Below, piece by piece: positions 36,501 through 45,478 of a DNA stretch of 64,000 bases (the first letter of the stretch is position 1; every line of letters begins with the position of its first letter). Source of the stretch: Micromonospora profundi (GTDB lineage Bacteria > Actinomycetota > Actinomycetes > Mycobacteriales > Micromonosporaceae); contig NZ_JAATJK010000001.1 in NCBI RefSeq assembly GCF_011927785.1, positions 4,187,001 to 4,251,000 of the forward strand, in the 5' to 3' direction. Under the pieces are notes generated by a model that saw nothing but the letters and a program-made list of their open reading frames with translations, made no database searches and had not been told where the DNA came from. Made by a program: the position numbers and the translations under genes.

Positions 36501-37337
36501 GTGTCAGCGACCCCTGCTCGCCGGATCCGCGCCGCCGTAACACTTCTGGCCCTGCTGGCCCTGAGTGCCTGCACAGTCGGCCCGGCGTTGCACGCCCGGC
36601 GGATCCCCGCCGGCACGCCGACGTCGGCCGCTCCGATCCCCACGCCGTCGGCCTCACCGTCCGCGACGCCCGCCCCCGGAACCCTGAACTGGTACGTGTC
36701 CCAGGTGCCGACCTTTCCCGAGGCTCCACCACCGCAGCCGGTGCAGCTCCCCCCGAACGGTCCGGCACCGAACTGGCACCGCCTGCCCATCGACCAGAAG
36801 GTCGCCTTCATCACCATCGACGACGGTGGACTGGCCCGGCCACCCGCGGTGATCGACTTCATCTGGGAGGCGCGGATCCCGGTCACGATGTTCCTGAACT
36901 CACCAGCGGCACAGGAGCACACCGACTACTTCCGGCAGATCGAGGCGGTGGGCGGGATCATCGAGAACCACACCATCTCGCACACCTCGCTGGCCGGCCG
37001 GTCGTACGCCTACCAGCGGCAGGAGATCTGTGGCGCTGCCGACAAGCTGGAGTCGCTGTTCGGCAAGCGACCCACACTGTTCCGTGCTCCGTTCGGCAAC
37101 CACGACGCCACCACGTTGCGGGCCGCGCACGACTGCGGCGCGAAGGCCGTCCTGCACTGGTCCGAGACGGTTCACGAGGGAAAGGTGCGCTACCAGACGC
37201 CGGAGAAGGTCGTCCAGCCCGGCGACGTGCTGCTCATGCACTTCCGGCCGGCGCTCATGGACGACCTGCTCGCGGCGTTGAAGGCGATCCACCGGGCCGG
37301 GCTCACACCCGCGCTGCTCACCGACTACATCAAGTGA
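36501..37337 (+). CDS. Lipoprotein polysaccharide deacetylase (NodB homology)
   Basis: A 278-residue carbohydrate esterase family 4-like protein. A lipobox LSAC puts the lipidated Cys at C24, and a Pro/Ala/Thr-rich spacer runs to about residue 90. The NodB domain has metal/catalytic TIDDGG (D107-D108), H157 and H161 in NHTISHTS, and RAPFGNHD. It probably deacetylates peptidoglycan or another cell-envelope glycan at the outer membrane face. GTG 36501 lies 7 bases after TAGGTT, a leaderless-type promoter. Convergence with no neighbour suggests a single-gene unit. Confidence 0.92.
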   Translation: MSATPARRIRAAVTLLALLALSACTVGPALHARRIPAGTPTSAAPIPTPSASPSATPAPGTLNWYVSQVPTFPEAPPPQPVQLPPNGPAPNWHRLPIDQKVAFITIDDGGLARPPAVIDFIWEARIPVTMFLNSPAAQEHTDYFRQIEAVGGIIENHTISHTSLAGRSYAYQRQEICGAADKLESLFGKRPTLFRAPFGNHDATTLRAAHDCGAKAVLHWSETVHEGKVRYQTPEKVVQPGDVLLMHFRPALMDDLLAALKAIHRAGLTPALLTDYIK

Positions 37338-37352
37338 TCGGGCCGTCGCCTA

Positions 37353-37368
37353 CCTGACCAAAGTCAGG
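37353..37368. promoter_or_regulatory. Operator-like repeat CCTGAC-CAAA-GTCAGG
   Basis: Perfect 6-bp arms with a 4-base spacer, ending 58 bases upstream of the ABC ATPase start. A near-identical element (41538-41553) precedes the kinase/regulator operon, suggesting both are targets of that regulator. Confidence 0.55.
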
Positions 37369-37426
37369 GTGCTGTAGTGCCGTTCGGGCGCGGTGGAGCA
37401 GCCGGCCGAACGCCTAGCGTCAGCGC

Positions 37427-38359
37427 ATGATCACATTACGTGGGTTGACGAAACGGTTCGGGGAGACCACAGCCGTCGACGCGTTGACAGTCGACATCGC
37501 GCCCGGCCGCGTCACCGGCTTCCTCGGCCCCAACGGCGCCGGCAAGTCCACCACCATGCGGATGGTCCTCGGGCTGGACCGACCCACCGCCGGGCAGGCG
37601 CTCGTCGGCGGGCGCGCGTACCGGAATCTGCGCCGGCCGTTGCACGAGGTCGGCGCGCTGCTCGACGCCCGGGCCATCCACCCGGCCCGGCCCGGCCGCG
37701 CACACCTGTTGGCCATGGCCCGCAGCAACGGCATCCCCGCCCGCCGCGTGGACGAGGTGCTGGACACCGTCGGGCTGGACGGACGCGCCGCCGGTAAGGC
37801 CGGACGGACGCTCTCCCTCGGCATGGGCCAGCGGCTCGGCATCGCCGGCGCGCTGCTCGGCGACCCGCCGGTGCTGATGTTCGACGAGCCGGTGAACGGG
37901 CTCGACCCGGACGGGGTGCGCTGGGTCCGGCAGCTGATGCGCTCCCTGGCCGACGAGGGGCGCACTGTCTTCGTCTCCAGTCACCTCATGAGCGAGATGC
38001 AGCTGACCGCCGACCAGCTCGTGGTGATCGGCCGGGGACGACTGCTCGCCGACGCGCCGATCGGCGACGTGGTCGCCGGCAGCACTGTCGCCGTCCGGGT
38101 CCGCAGCCCGCACGCCGACGGGCTGACCGCTCTCGCCGCGCGCCTCACCGCAGCCGGGGCGACGGTCGAGGCCGCCGATCACGACGAGCTGACAGTGACC
38201 GGCACGACCGCCGACCGGGTCGGAGACCTCGCGTACGAGCTGGGGATCCGGCTGCACGAACTGAGCCCGCACGGCGCATCGCTGGAGCAGGCGTTCATGG
38301 ACCTCACCGCCGACAGCGTCGAGTATGCCGGCGGCCGAACCGGAGGTGGCGCACGATGA
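37427..38359 (+). CDS. ABC transporter ATP-binding protein (ABC-2 type)
   Basis: A 310-residue ABC ATPase. Walker A GPNGAGKST is near residue 37, signature LSLGMGQRLGIA near 127, Walker B VLMFDEP near 148, then switch His in VSSHLMSEM. The C-terminal 90 residues form the regulatory extension common in DrrA/CcmA-like exporters. It overlaps the permease gene (ATGA), so the two form a two-gene exporter. The upstream inverted repeat and nearby two-component system suggest signal-dependent export of a lipid, antibiotic or peptide. Confidence 0.93.
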   Translation: MITLRGLTKRFGETTAVDALTVDIAPGRVTGFLGPNGAGKSTTMRMVLGLDRPTAGQALVGGRAYRNLRRPLHEVGALLDARAIHPARPGRAHLLAMARSNGIPARRVDEVLDTVGLDGRAAGKAGRTLSLGMGQRLGIAGALLGDPPVLMFDEPVNGLDPDGVRWVRQLMRSLADEGRTVFVSSHLMSEMQLTADQLVVIGRGRLLADAPIGDVVAGSTVAVRVRSPHADGLTALAARLTAAGATVEAADHDELTVTGTTADRVGDLAYELGIRLHELSPHGASLEQAFMDLTADSVEYAGGRTGGGAR

Positions 38360-39183
38360 GCACGAACACGGTCGCGGGTGTCCGCCCCGCCGCCGAGCCG
38401 ACCGCGTCCCAGGGCGCCGCGGCCGCGTTCCGCGGCGCGGTGGCCGCCGAGTGGACCAAGCTGTTCTCGGTACCGAGCACCTGGTGGACGATGCTGGCCG
38501 GGCTGGTGGTGATGGCCGCGAGCGCACTCCAACTGGCCATCTACGCGGCCAACGACAACACAAACGACGACCCGCTCGACGACCGGGGAATCGTCACCGT
38601 CGGCAGCGTGGTGATCGACTCCGTCGAGCTGACCCAGTACGCGGTGCTGGCGCTGGGCCTGCTGGCGATCACCGCCGAGTTCACAAGCGGCACAATCCGG
38701 ACCACGTTGCAGTGCACCCCGGCACGAGGTCGCGTACTGCTGGCCAAGGCCGTGGTCGCCGGAGCGGTCACCTTCGCTCTCGGGCTGCTGCTCGGCGGCG
38801 TCGGCGCCCTGGTCGCGCGACCGACGCTTGGCGGGTGGGGCAGCGCCCCGGCCGCCGGCACGATCGGCGACATCGTGGCGGTGGCGACCTACCTGGCGCT
38901 TGTCGGCGTGCTCGCGCTGGGTCTCGGCGCGGCACTGCGCAGCGCGGTCCTCACGATCACCGTGCTGTTCGCCATCCTGATGATCGTGCCGCTGTCGCTG
39001 ATGGAGCCGGACATCGCTGTGCTGAACCGGATCGCCGACGTCTTCCCCGGCGTGGCCGGCGGGCACTTCATGGCCGGCGACACCGAGCCCTACCCGGGCG
39101 CGGTCGGTCTGCTGCTGCTCGCCGGGTGGGCCGGCGCGGCGCTCCTGCTGGGCCGGGCCGCGCTGCGCCGCCGCGACGCCTGA
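38356..39183 (+). CDS. ABC-2 type transporter permease
   Basis: A 275-residue membrane protein with six hydrophobic segments. An N-terminal cytosolic tail (AAAFRGAVAAEWTKLFSVPSTWW) is the ABC-2 coupling signature, and YAVLALGLLAITAEFTSGTIRTTL is the typical loop/helix motif of these permeases. It starts at ATG 38356 inside the ATPase stop. The exporter substrate cannot be inferred. Confidence 0.92.
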   Translation: MSTNTVAGVRPAAEPTASQGAAAAFRGAVAAEWTKLFSVPSTWWTMLAGLVVMAASALQLAIYAANDNTNDDPLDDRGIVTVGSVVIDSVELTQYAVLALGLLAITAEFTSGTIRTTLQCTPARGRVLLAKAVVAGAVTFALGLLLGGVGALVARPTLGGWGSAPAAGTIGDIVAVATYLALVGVLALGLGAALRSAVLTITVLFAILMIVPLSLMEPDIAVLNRIADVFPGVAGGHFMAGDTEPYPGAVGLLLLAGWAGAALLLGRAALRRRDA

Positions 39184-39214
39184 CCGGTGAGCGGGGGCCC
39201 GACCCGGCCCCCGC

Positions 39215-39892
39215 TCACCCGTCGACAAGCCCCGCCTCGTACGCCACGATCGCCGCCTGCACCCGGTTACGCACGTCCAACCGGGTGAAGATGCTTGTCA
39301 GATAGCTCTTCACGGTGCCCTCCACAAGGTGCAGCCGGCGGGCGATCTCGGCGTTGGACAGCCCCGCCCCCACCAGCGCCAGCACCTCCCGTTCCCGCTC
39401 GGTAAGCCCGGCCGTACGGTCCCGCGCGGCGGGTCGGCGGGCCAGCCGGCCGGCGCCCAGCTCGATCACCCGGCGGGCCACCCGGGGCGACAGGTACGCA
39501 CCGCCGTCGGCGACCGCGTGCACCCCGGCGATCAGTTCCCGCGGGTCGCCGGCCTTGAGCAGGAACCCGCTCGCGCCGTGCCCGAGCGCGCGGGCCACAT
39601 GGTCGTCCTCACCGAAGGTGGTCAGCATGATCGTCGCAGTGTCCGGTGCGACCCGGCGGATCTCGGCGGCGGCGGTCAACCCGTCCAGTCGGGGCATCCG
39701 GATGTCCAGCAACGCCACATGGGGTCGGTGCGCCCGGACGAGCTCCACCGCCGCCCGCCCGTCACCGGCCTCGGCGACCACCTCGATGCCCTGATCGGCG
39801 GCGAGAATCGCCCGGACACCGGCCCGGATCATCGCCTCGTCGTCGGCGAGGACAACCCGGATCGGCAGCGTCAGTGCCGTGTCGGTGTTCAC
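39215..39892 (-). CDS. LuxR-type response regulator
   Basis: A 225-residue NarL/DesR-like regulator. The receiver has ADDEAMIRAG, phospho-acceptor Asp in VALLDIRMP and LLKAGDP. The C-terminal HTH reads LTEREREVLALVGAGLSNAEIARRLHLVEGTVKSY. GTG 39892 shares one base with the kinase stop TAG, so translation is coupled. It probably binds the GAC-NAAA-GTCAGG repeats found before its own operon and the ABC exporter (inference). Confidence 0.93.
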   Translation of the reverse strand: MNTDTALTLPIRVVLADDEAMIRAGVRAILAADQGIEVVAEAGDGRAAVELVRAHRPHVALLDIRMPRLDGLTAAAEIRRVAPDTATIMLTTFGEDDHVARALGHGASGFLLKAGDPRELIAGVHAVADGGAYLSPRVARRVIELGAGRLARRPAARDRTAGLTEREREVLALVGAGLSNAEIARRLHLVEGTVKSYLTSIFTRLDVRNRVQAAIVAYEAGLVDG

Positions 39893-41520
39893 TACGCGAT
39901 CCGCTCCTTGCTGACCAGCCGGCCGTCGGTGAAGCAGAGCCGCCACGTCGGCTCGGCGAGAGGGAAGTTGCCGTCGGTGTAGTACTCGCAGTCGGCCCGG
40001 TCGACAGCGGACGGACGTTCCAGCTGTCGCCGGGGCAGCCCCGCCAGCTCCGACCGGGCCGTACCGACACGCAGCTCGTCGAAGGTCGCCTGGTCCAACA
40101 CCGTTCCGGCGGTCGCCACCGGGTAGTAGACGAGGGAGAGCACCAGGGCGAAACCTGCCGGCGCCCCGACCGCCGCGAGCAGACTGCGTCGAACTCGTCG
40201 ACGGGCGTCGTGCAGCCGCCGCTCCGCGTCGACCGGCCCCTCCACGGCACCCGGCCGGTCACCGGACCAGGACGCCGTCCCGGCCGCCTCCACCGGCGAC
40301 AGGGCGGCCAGCGCCTCCAGTGACGACGGCCCTGCCGGCAGCGACTCTGCCGGCGTCGCGATGGCCGGCAACACCGCCCGTACGGCGAATCCGCCATCGG
40401 CCTGCGGGCCGGCGTCGAAGGTCCCACCGGCCAGGCGAACCCGCTCGGCGAGCGCCAGCAACCCGCTGCCCCGCGACGACGGAGCCGGCAACGGCCCGGC
40501 TGGCGGAACACAGTTGACCACAGTCACCTCCACCCGGTCACCGTCCCGACCCAGGCGTACGTCGACCGGGGCACCCGGCGCGTACCGGGCGGCGTTGGTC
40601 AGGGCCTCCCGGACGACCCGGTGCGCCGCGTGACAGGTCATCGCCGGCAACTCCGCGCCCACCGGGGCGGCATCCAGCCGTACCGCCATGCCAGCCTCCC
40701 GGGCACCTTCGACAAGCTCGGAGACGCTTTCCCCGCTCGGACGCACCGACGCCCCACCCTCCTCGCGGAGCACTCCGATGATCTCGTGCAGCCGCTCGGT
40801 CGCGGCGGAGACACTGGCCCGCAACTCCCCCGCCGCGACCCGGTGCCGCTCGTCGAGGTCAGCGGCGACCTCCAGAGCTGCGGCGCGCACCGCGATCAGG
40901 CTGAGGTCGTGACCGAGGGAGTCATGCATCTCCCCGGCGATCCGGGCCCTCTCCCGCAGCCGGATCCGCTCGGCGGCACCACGCTGCTCGCGGGCCACCG
41001 CGTCGACGTGACGGCGACCGGCCTCGGCCAACTCCCGCTGCTGACGCCGGTACCGACCGACCAACCAGGGAAACACCGCAGCGAAGAGCAGCACCGAGGC
41101 CAGCAGGAACCAGGTGGCCGCACCCGTGCCGAGCAGGCCCAGGTTGAGCGCCGTACCAGCAGCAGCGATCAGCACGAAGACCACGACCGCCGGGCCCGCC
41201 GAAGCGCTGCGCCGCCCAGCGAGGTAACTGAAGATCGGGATGGCGAACACGAAGTTGCCGTCGACGAGCGACCCGAGCACCACGAGCACCAGGGCGACCA
41301 ACGGCTTGCTCCGGCTCGCCACCACCGCCGCGCCGAGCAACAGCACCTTCCCGACGAGCAGCGGCAGCGCGTACCGCGGATGGGGCGGGGTGATCCCGGC
41401 GTAGGCGACCGGGGCGGCGATGACCGCCCACAGCAACGCGTCCAGCAGCAGTCGCCGCCGCCGGTCCCGCGAACCTGGCACCGAAGAGTCGGAAAGCCTC
41501 ACCGCCGTCACGCTACCCAC
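39892..41520 (-). CDS. Sensor histidine kinase with extra C-terminal anchored domain
   Basis: A 542-residue kinase. Four or five N-terminal membrane helices (about 25-155) precede HisKA_3 with phospho-acceptor H199 (GEMHDSLGHDLSLIAV) and a HATPase with REALTNAARYAPG. After a variable linker a further membrane helix (about 447-468) carries a 74-residue tail with F-DELRVGTARSELAGLP and CEYYTDGNFP...LCFTDGRL, resembling a BamE/SmpA-type small domain and holding two Cys. The tail should face outward and may sense the exported signal. GTG 41520 is the start used. Confidence 0.92.
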   Translation of the reverse strand: MGSVTAVRLSDSSVPGSRDRRRRLLLDALLWAVIAAPVAYAGITPPHPRYALPLLVGKVLLLGAAVVASRSKPLVALVLVVLGSLVDGNFVFAIPIFSYLAGRRSASAGPAVVVFVLIAAAGTALNLGLLGTGAATWFLLASVLLFAAVFPWLVGRYRRQQRELAEAGRRHVDAVAREQRGAAERIRLRERARIAGEMHDSLGHDLSLIAVRAAALEVAADLDERHRVAAGELRASVSAATERLHEIIGVLREEGGASVRPSGESVSELVEGAREAGMAVRLDAAPVGAELPAMTCHAAHRVVREALTNAARYAPGAPVDVRLGRDGDRVEVTVVNCVPPAGPLPAPSSRGSGLLALAERVRLAGGTFDAGPQADGGFAVRAVLPAIATPAESLPAGPSSLEALAALSPVEAAGTASWSGDRPGAVEGPVDAERRLHDARRRVRRSLLAAVGAPAGFALVLSLVYYPVATAGTVLDQATFDELRVGTARSELAGLPRRQLERPSAVDRADCEYYTDGNFPLAEPTWRLCFTDGRLVSKERIA

Positions 41521-41537
41521 GCCCGACCTGGGCGGAC

Positions 41538-41553
41538 ACCGACGAAAGTCAGG
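41538..41553 (-). promoter_or_regulatory. Operator-like repeat before kinase operon
   Basis: ACCGAC-GAAA-GTCAGG, sharing 13 of 16 positions with the element at 37353-37368. It lies in the 36-bp gap between bioD and the kinase gene, 18 bases upstream of the kinase start. Confidence 0.5.
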
Positions 41554-41556
41554 TGT

Positions 41557-42282
41557 TCAGCTGCTCTCCTCGGCCCACACCCGCCAGTCGTCCAACACCC
41601 CGTGCAGCGCCGGAGTGAGCCAGCCCGGCGCGGAACGACGAAACACCCCCGGGTCCATCGCGCCAGCGCCATCCGGCACGGCACCGAGCAGGTTCGGCAC
41701 CAGGTCGGTGAGATTCGACCAGTGCACCAACTCCGGAGACGACGGCCAGGCACCCACAACCACGCCGGCCGGCACCGCCCGCCGGTCCAGCGCCTCGAGA
41801 GTCAACGCCGTGTGGTTGAGCGTGCCCAACCCGGCACGGGCGACCACCACCGCCGGCGCACCCAGCGACACCGCCAGATCCGCCATCGTCCACGGCTCCC
41901 CCGACGGGCGCAGCCCCATCGGCACCAGCAGACCACCGGCCCCCTCGACCAGCACCAGATCGTGCTTGTCCGCCTCTTCCCGGACGGCGTCCACGGCCGT
42001 GTACAACTCCAACGGCGGCAGATCCGCCACCCGGGCGGCAGCCAACGGAGCCAGCGGATCCGGAAAACTGGCCAAAGTGCGACCCGTGAGCGGAGCCGCC
42101 AACCGGTTGACCACGTCCACGTCACCGGGCTCCCCACCGGCCGTACCCGTCTGGCCCGGCTTGACCACAGCCACCCGCAACCCGGCGGCCTGCGCGGCAG
42201 CCGTGATCGCCGCAGTCACCACCGTCTTGCCCACCTCGGTGTCGGTGCCGGTGACAAGCACCGGCCCCTCCCACGCGCTCAC
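41557..42282 (-). CDS. bioD: Dethiobiotin synthase
   Basis: A 241-residue BioD. The P-loop variant GTDTEVGKTVVTAA (about 12-25) binds ATP. KPGQTG carries the catalytic Lys for DAPA, and VEGAGGLLVPM is the second signature. It closes the ureido ring of 7,8-diaminopelargonate with CO2 and ATP. GTG 42282 begins the gene. bioF lies upstream on the same strand, separated by a 114-bp spacer filled by a duplicated 47-bp sequence. No bioA lies in the window. Confidence 0.94.
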   Translation of the reverse strand: MSAWEGPVLVTGTDTEVGKTVVTAAITAAAQAAGLRVAVVKPGQTGTAGGEPGDVDVVNRLAAPLTGRTLASFPDPLAPLAAARVADLPPLELYTAVDAVREEADKHDLVLVEGAGGLLVPMGLRPSGEPWTMADLAVSLGAPAVVVARAGLGTLNHTALTLEALDRRAVPAGVVVGAWPSSPELVHWSNLTDLVPNLLGAVPDGAGAMDPGVFRRSAPGWLTPALHGVLDDWRVWAEESS

Positions 42283-42294
42283 TGTGTCGCCTCT

Positions 42295-42400
42295 GCTCGC
42301 GACTGCGGGGCTCGCAAACCCGGCTCACTCCTCGCGCTCACTGCACAACCTCGGCTCGCGACTGCGGGGCTCGCAAACCCGGCTCACTCCTCGCGCTCAC
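42295..42400. repeat. Two direct copies of a 47-bp sequence between bioF and bioD
   Basis: Identical 47-bp copies lie at 42295-42341 and 42354-42400, offset by 59 bp. Each runs from GCTCGCGACTGCGGGG to TCCTCGCGCTCAC, and the second ends over the last codons of bioF. The spacer between copies is 12 bp. It could be a dispersed intergenic repeat that has duplicated locally. Confidence 0.9.
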
Positions 42401-43533
42401 GGGACCGAACCCACGATGACATCCAGCGCCCGCTCAAAATCCGCCCTTGGCACCCCTGCGCTGACGGTGATGCGCAGCCGGGAACGACTGTCCGGAGTGG
42501 ACGGCGGTCGGAAGCAGCCCACCGCGACACCCCGGTCGCGGCAATCGGCCGCCCAGGCCGTCGCCGCCTCCGGGCCCGGCGCGGTCACCGACACCACCGC
42601 CCCGTCCGGCGTGGAGACCGTCAGCCCGGCCGCCCGCAACCGGCCCACCGCCAACGCCACCCGGTCGGCCAACTCGGCCCGCAGGTCGTCACCGTCGCGG
42701 GCCAGCCGCAGCGCGGCGTGCACACCGGCGGCGACCGCCGGCGGCAGCGCGGTGTCGAAGATGAACGTACGGCCGGTCTCGACAAGGTGCCTGACGAACT
42801 CGGCCGGCCCGGCCACCACCCCACCCGCGCCGCCGAGCGCCTTGGACAGGGTGGCGGTCACCACCACGTCCGGCTCCCCGGCCAGCCCAGCCGCGGCCAC
42901 CGCGCCCGCACCGGACGGCCCGGTCACGCCGAGCCCGTGCGCGTCGTCGATCAGCAGCAGCGCGCCGTAGCGGCGGGCCACCGCGTGCAACTCGGCCAGC
43001 GGGGCGAGATCACCGTCGACCGAGAACACCGACTCGGTCACCACCACCGCCGGGCGGCCCGGCGCCACCGCGAGAGCCGCGGCGACAGCAGTCACGTCGG
43101 CGTGCGCGGCGACGACAGTCTCCGCGCCGGAGATCCGGCAGCCGTCGATCAGCGAGGCGTGGTTGTGCGCGTCGGACACGAGCAGCGTGCGAGGCTGGAC
43201 GAGAGCCCGCAGCGCACCGAGGTTCGCGAGGTATCCGGAGGAGAAGACGAGAGCCTTGTCGGTGCCCAGCCACAGCGCCAGCTCGTCCTCCAACGCCTGG
43301 TGCGCGTCGGTCGACCCGCGAACCAGGCGCGACCCTGTCGCTCCCAGCCCGTACGCCGACAGAGCCGTCGCCGCCGCGGCCGTGACCTCCGGGTGGGTGG
43401 CCAGGCCGAGGTAGTCGTTGCCGGCCAGATCGGTCATTCCGTCGTCGGCGGGACGCGGATGCAGTCGCCGGGTCAAGCCGGCCTTGGCCCGCAACTCCGC
43501 GCGGCGGTCGAGCGCCGCCAGCCAGTCCGCCAC
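42397..43533 (-). CDS. bioF: 8-amino-7-oxononanoate synthase
   Basis: A 378-residue PLP enzyme. N-terminal [21 protein letters not shown], then [39 protein letters not shown] and the PLP Lys in [11 protein letters not shown]. It condenses pimeloyl thioester with alanine to make KAPA for biotin. Several starts are possible. GTG 43533 is preferred because GAAGG lies about 7 bases upstream and the product begins like family members. The last codons overlap the second 47-bp repeat. Confidence 0.93.
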   Translation of the reverse strand: MADWLAALDRRAELRAKAGLTRRLHPRPADDGMTDLAGNDYLGLATHPEVTAAAATALSAYGLGATGSRLVRGSTDAHQALEDELALWLGTDKALVFSSGYLANLGALRALVQPRTLLVSDAHNHASLIDGCRISGAETVVAAHADVTAVAAALAVAPGRPAVVVTESVFSVDGDLAPLAELHAVARRYGALLLIDDAHGLGVTGPSGAGAVAAAGLAGEPDVVVTATLSKALGGAGGVVAGPAEFVRHLVETGRTFIFDTALPPAVAAGVHAALRLARDGDDLRAELADRVALAVGRLRAAGLTVSTPDGAVVSVTAPGPEAATAWAADCRDRGVAVGCFRPPSTPDSRSRLRITVSAGVPRADFERALDVIVGSVP

Positions 43534-43730
43534 CGTCACCCCTTCGCCGCCGTCCGGTGCCGGCCACGCCGACACCCGCCGGGCGAAATTACCACCCGTC
43601 CCCACCAACTCGACGGATCCACCCATCGCCGACCTGCGCGGCCACCTGCCGGGTGGGCACCGCGACCCTGCGGGATCGACCGCCTGGCGGGCCATTCCGG
43701 CTGACCGGGGCGCCTTGTAGGGTACGAGCC

Positions 43731-44726
43731 ATGCCAGAGATCCTCGACCAGGCCCGTACCCAGGTCCTGGGTGACGGTGTCGGTCTCGACGAGGCCGGCG
43801 TCCTCGCCGTGCTGAACCTGCCCGACGAGCACCTGCCCGCCGCCCTCCAGCTCGCCCACGACGTGCGGATGCGCTGGTGCGGCCCGGAGGTCGAGGTCGA
43901 GGGGATCGTCTCGCTGAAGACCGGCGGTTGCCCGGAAGACTGCCACTTCTGCTCCCAGTCCGGCCTGTTCACCTCGCCGGTGCGCTCGGTCCTGCTGGAC
44001 ATCCCGTCGCTGGTCGAGGCCGCGAAGCAGACCGCTAAGACGGGTGCGACGGAGTTCTGCATCGTTGCCGCCGTGCGTGGCCCGGACGCCCGCCTCATGA
44101 AGCAGATGCGCGAGGGCGTCGCCGCCATCAAGGCCGAGGTCGACATCCAGGTCGCCGCGTCGCTGGGCATGCTCACCCAGGAGCAGGTCGACGACCTTGT
44201 CGACATGGGTGTGCACCGCTACAACCACAACCTGGAGACCTGCCGGTCGTACTTCCCCAACGTGGTCACCACCCACTCGTGGGAGGAGCGTTGGGAGACG
44301 CTGCGGATGGTCCGCGACTCCGGCATGGAGGTGTGCTGCGGCGGCATCCTCGGCCTCGGCGAGACCGTCGAGCAGCGGGCGGAGTTCGCCGCGCAGCTCG
44401 CCGAGATCAACCCGCACGAGGTGCCCCTGAACTTCCTCAACCCCCGCCCCGGCACCCCGCTCGGTGACCGCCAGGTGGTCGAGGGCAAGGACGCGCTGCG
44501 GGCCATCGCCGCGTTCCGGCTGGCCATGCCGCGCACCATCCTCCGGTACGCGGGCGGCCGCGAGATCACCCTCGGCGACCTGGGTACGCGGGCCGGCCTG
44601 CTCGGCGGCATCAACGCGGTGATCGTCGGCAACTACCTGACCACGCTGGGTCGTTCGGCGAACGCCGACCTTGAGCTGCTCGACGAGTTGAAGATGCCCG
44701 TGAAGGCGCTGTCCGCGACGCTGTAG
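43731..44726 (+). CDS. bioB: Biotin synthase
   Basis: A 331-residue radical-SAM enzyme. C67, C71 and C74 ([10 protein letters not shown]) bind the SAM cluster. The other conserved segments are [19 protein letters not shown] and [12 protein letters not shown]. It inserts sulfur into dethiobiotin. TAGGGT (about 43718-43723) lies seven bases before ATG 43731, suggesting a leaderless transcript. bioB diverges from bioF-bioD and is followed by the auxiliary gene bsaP. Confidence 0.96.
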   Translation: MPEILDQARTQVLGDGVGLDEAGVLAVLNLPDEHLPAALQLAHDVRMRWCGPEVEVEGIVSLKTGGCPEDCHFCSQSGLFTSPVRSVLLDIPSLVEAAKQTAKTGATEFCIVAAVRGPDARLMKQMREGVAAIKAEVDIQVAASLGMLTQEQVDDLVDMGVHRYNHNLETCRSYFPNVVTTHSWEERWETLRMVRDSGMEVCCGGILGLGETVEQRAEFAAQLAEINPHEVPLNFLNPRPGTPLGDRQVVEGKDALRAIAAFRLAMPRTILRYAGGREITLGDLGTRAGLLGGINAVIVGNYLTTLGRSANADLELLDELKMPVKALSATL

Positions 44727-44749
44727 GAACGACATCCGGAAAGGACGAC

Positions 44750-44959
44750 GTGACCGAGCTTGTCGAGGCCGTGCCGGCGCACCGCTGGTGCGACAGGTGT
44801 GGTGAGGACACGGCGACCGGTGGACACGAGCCGTGCGCGGCGGCCCGGGCGTTGGAGCCGCCGCGCTACTGCGCGCACTGCCGCCGCCGGATGAAGGTGC
44901 AGGTGCTTCCGGTCGGCTGGTCGGCGGTCTGCGTCGAGCACGGCGAGATCCGGGGCTGA
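44750..44959 (+). CDS. bsaP: Biotin synthase auxiliary protein
   Basis: A 69-residue Cys-rich protein starting at GTG 44750, with AAAGGA upstream and 23 bases after bioB. Cys pairs C14-x2-C17 and C41-x2-C44 plus C29 and C61 suggest an iron-sulfur or zinc site. The position and pattern ([11 protein letters not shown] ... [14 protein letters not shown]) match BsaP, the small protein shown to be needed by mycobacterial BioB. It is likely co-transcribed with bioB and the following acetyltransferase. Confidence 0.87.
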   Translation: MTELVEAVPAHRWCDRCGEDTATGGHEPCAAARALEPPRYCAHCRRRMKVQVLPVGWSAVCVEHGEIRG

Positions 44960-44962
44960 GAC

Positions 44963-45469
44963 GTGCTGCGGGGGCGTGCGGTGACGTTGCGGCCGGTGAC
45001 GGACGACGACGTGCCGGCTCTCGCGGCGGTCCGGGCCGATCCGGAGGTACGCCGGTGGTGGCGCGGCGGTGACGACCTGGCCGACTCGGTCCGCGCCGAC
45101 CTGGCCGACGACCAGCTGACGCTGTACGCCATCGAGCACGACGGCCGGGTGATCGGCGCGATCCAGTGGTACGCCGAATCCGACCCGGACTACCGGCACG
45201 CAAGTCTGGACGTCTTCCTCGACCCGGCGGTACGCGGCGCGGGGCTCGGTGTGGACGCCATCCGCACCCTGGCCCGCCACCTGATCGACGAGTACGGCCA
45301 CCACCGGTTCACCATCGACCCGGCGGCGGCGAACAGCGCCGCGATCCGCGCGTACGCGAAGGTCGGTTTCCGTCCGGTGGGCATCATGCGGAAGTACGAG
45401 CGCGGCGCGGACGGCCGTTGGCACGACGCCCTCCTGATGGACCTGCTCGCCGACGACCTCGTGGACTGA
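44963..45469 (+). CDS. GNAT acetyltransferase (RimJ/AAC(6')-like)
   Basis: A 168-residue GNAT protein starting VLRGRAVTLRPVTDDDVPALA. It has the acetyl-CoA loop DPAVRGAGLGVDAIRTLARHLI, and AIRAYAKVGFRPVGIMRKYERG near the C-terminus, where AAC(6')-type and RimJ-type enzymes are similar. Three bases after bsaP, it may be in the bioB operon. It could acetylate an aminoglycoside or a small amine; no resistance claim can be made from sequence. Confidence 0.87.
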   Translation: MLRGRAVTLRPVTDDDVPALAAVRADPEVRRWWRGGDDLADSVRADLADDQLTLYAIEHDGRVIGAIQWYAESDPDYRHASLDVFLDPAVRGAGLGVDAIRTLARHLIDEYGHHRFTIDPAAANSAAIRAYAKVGFRPVGIMRKYERGADGRWHDALLMDLLADDLVD

Positions 45470-45478
45470 CCGGGCGCC

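Noticed and set aside
42295..42400. Possible CRISPR-like repeat pair
   Set aside because: Only two copies, with a 12-bp spacer and no cas genes nearby.
40621..43704. Plus-strand open frame of 1027 codons
   Set aside because: Antisense to the kinase, bioD and bioF genes.
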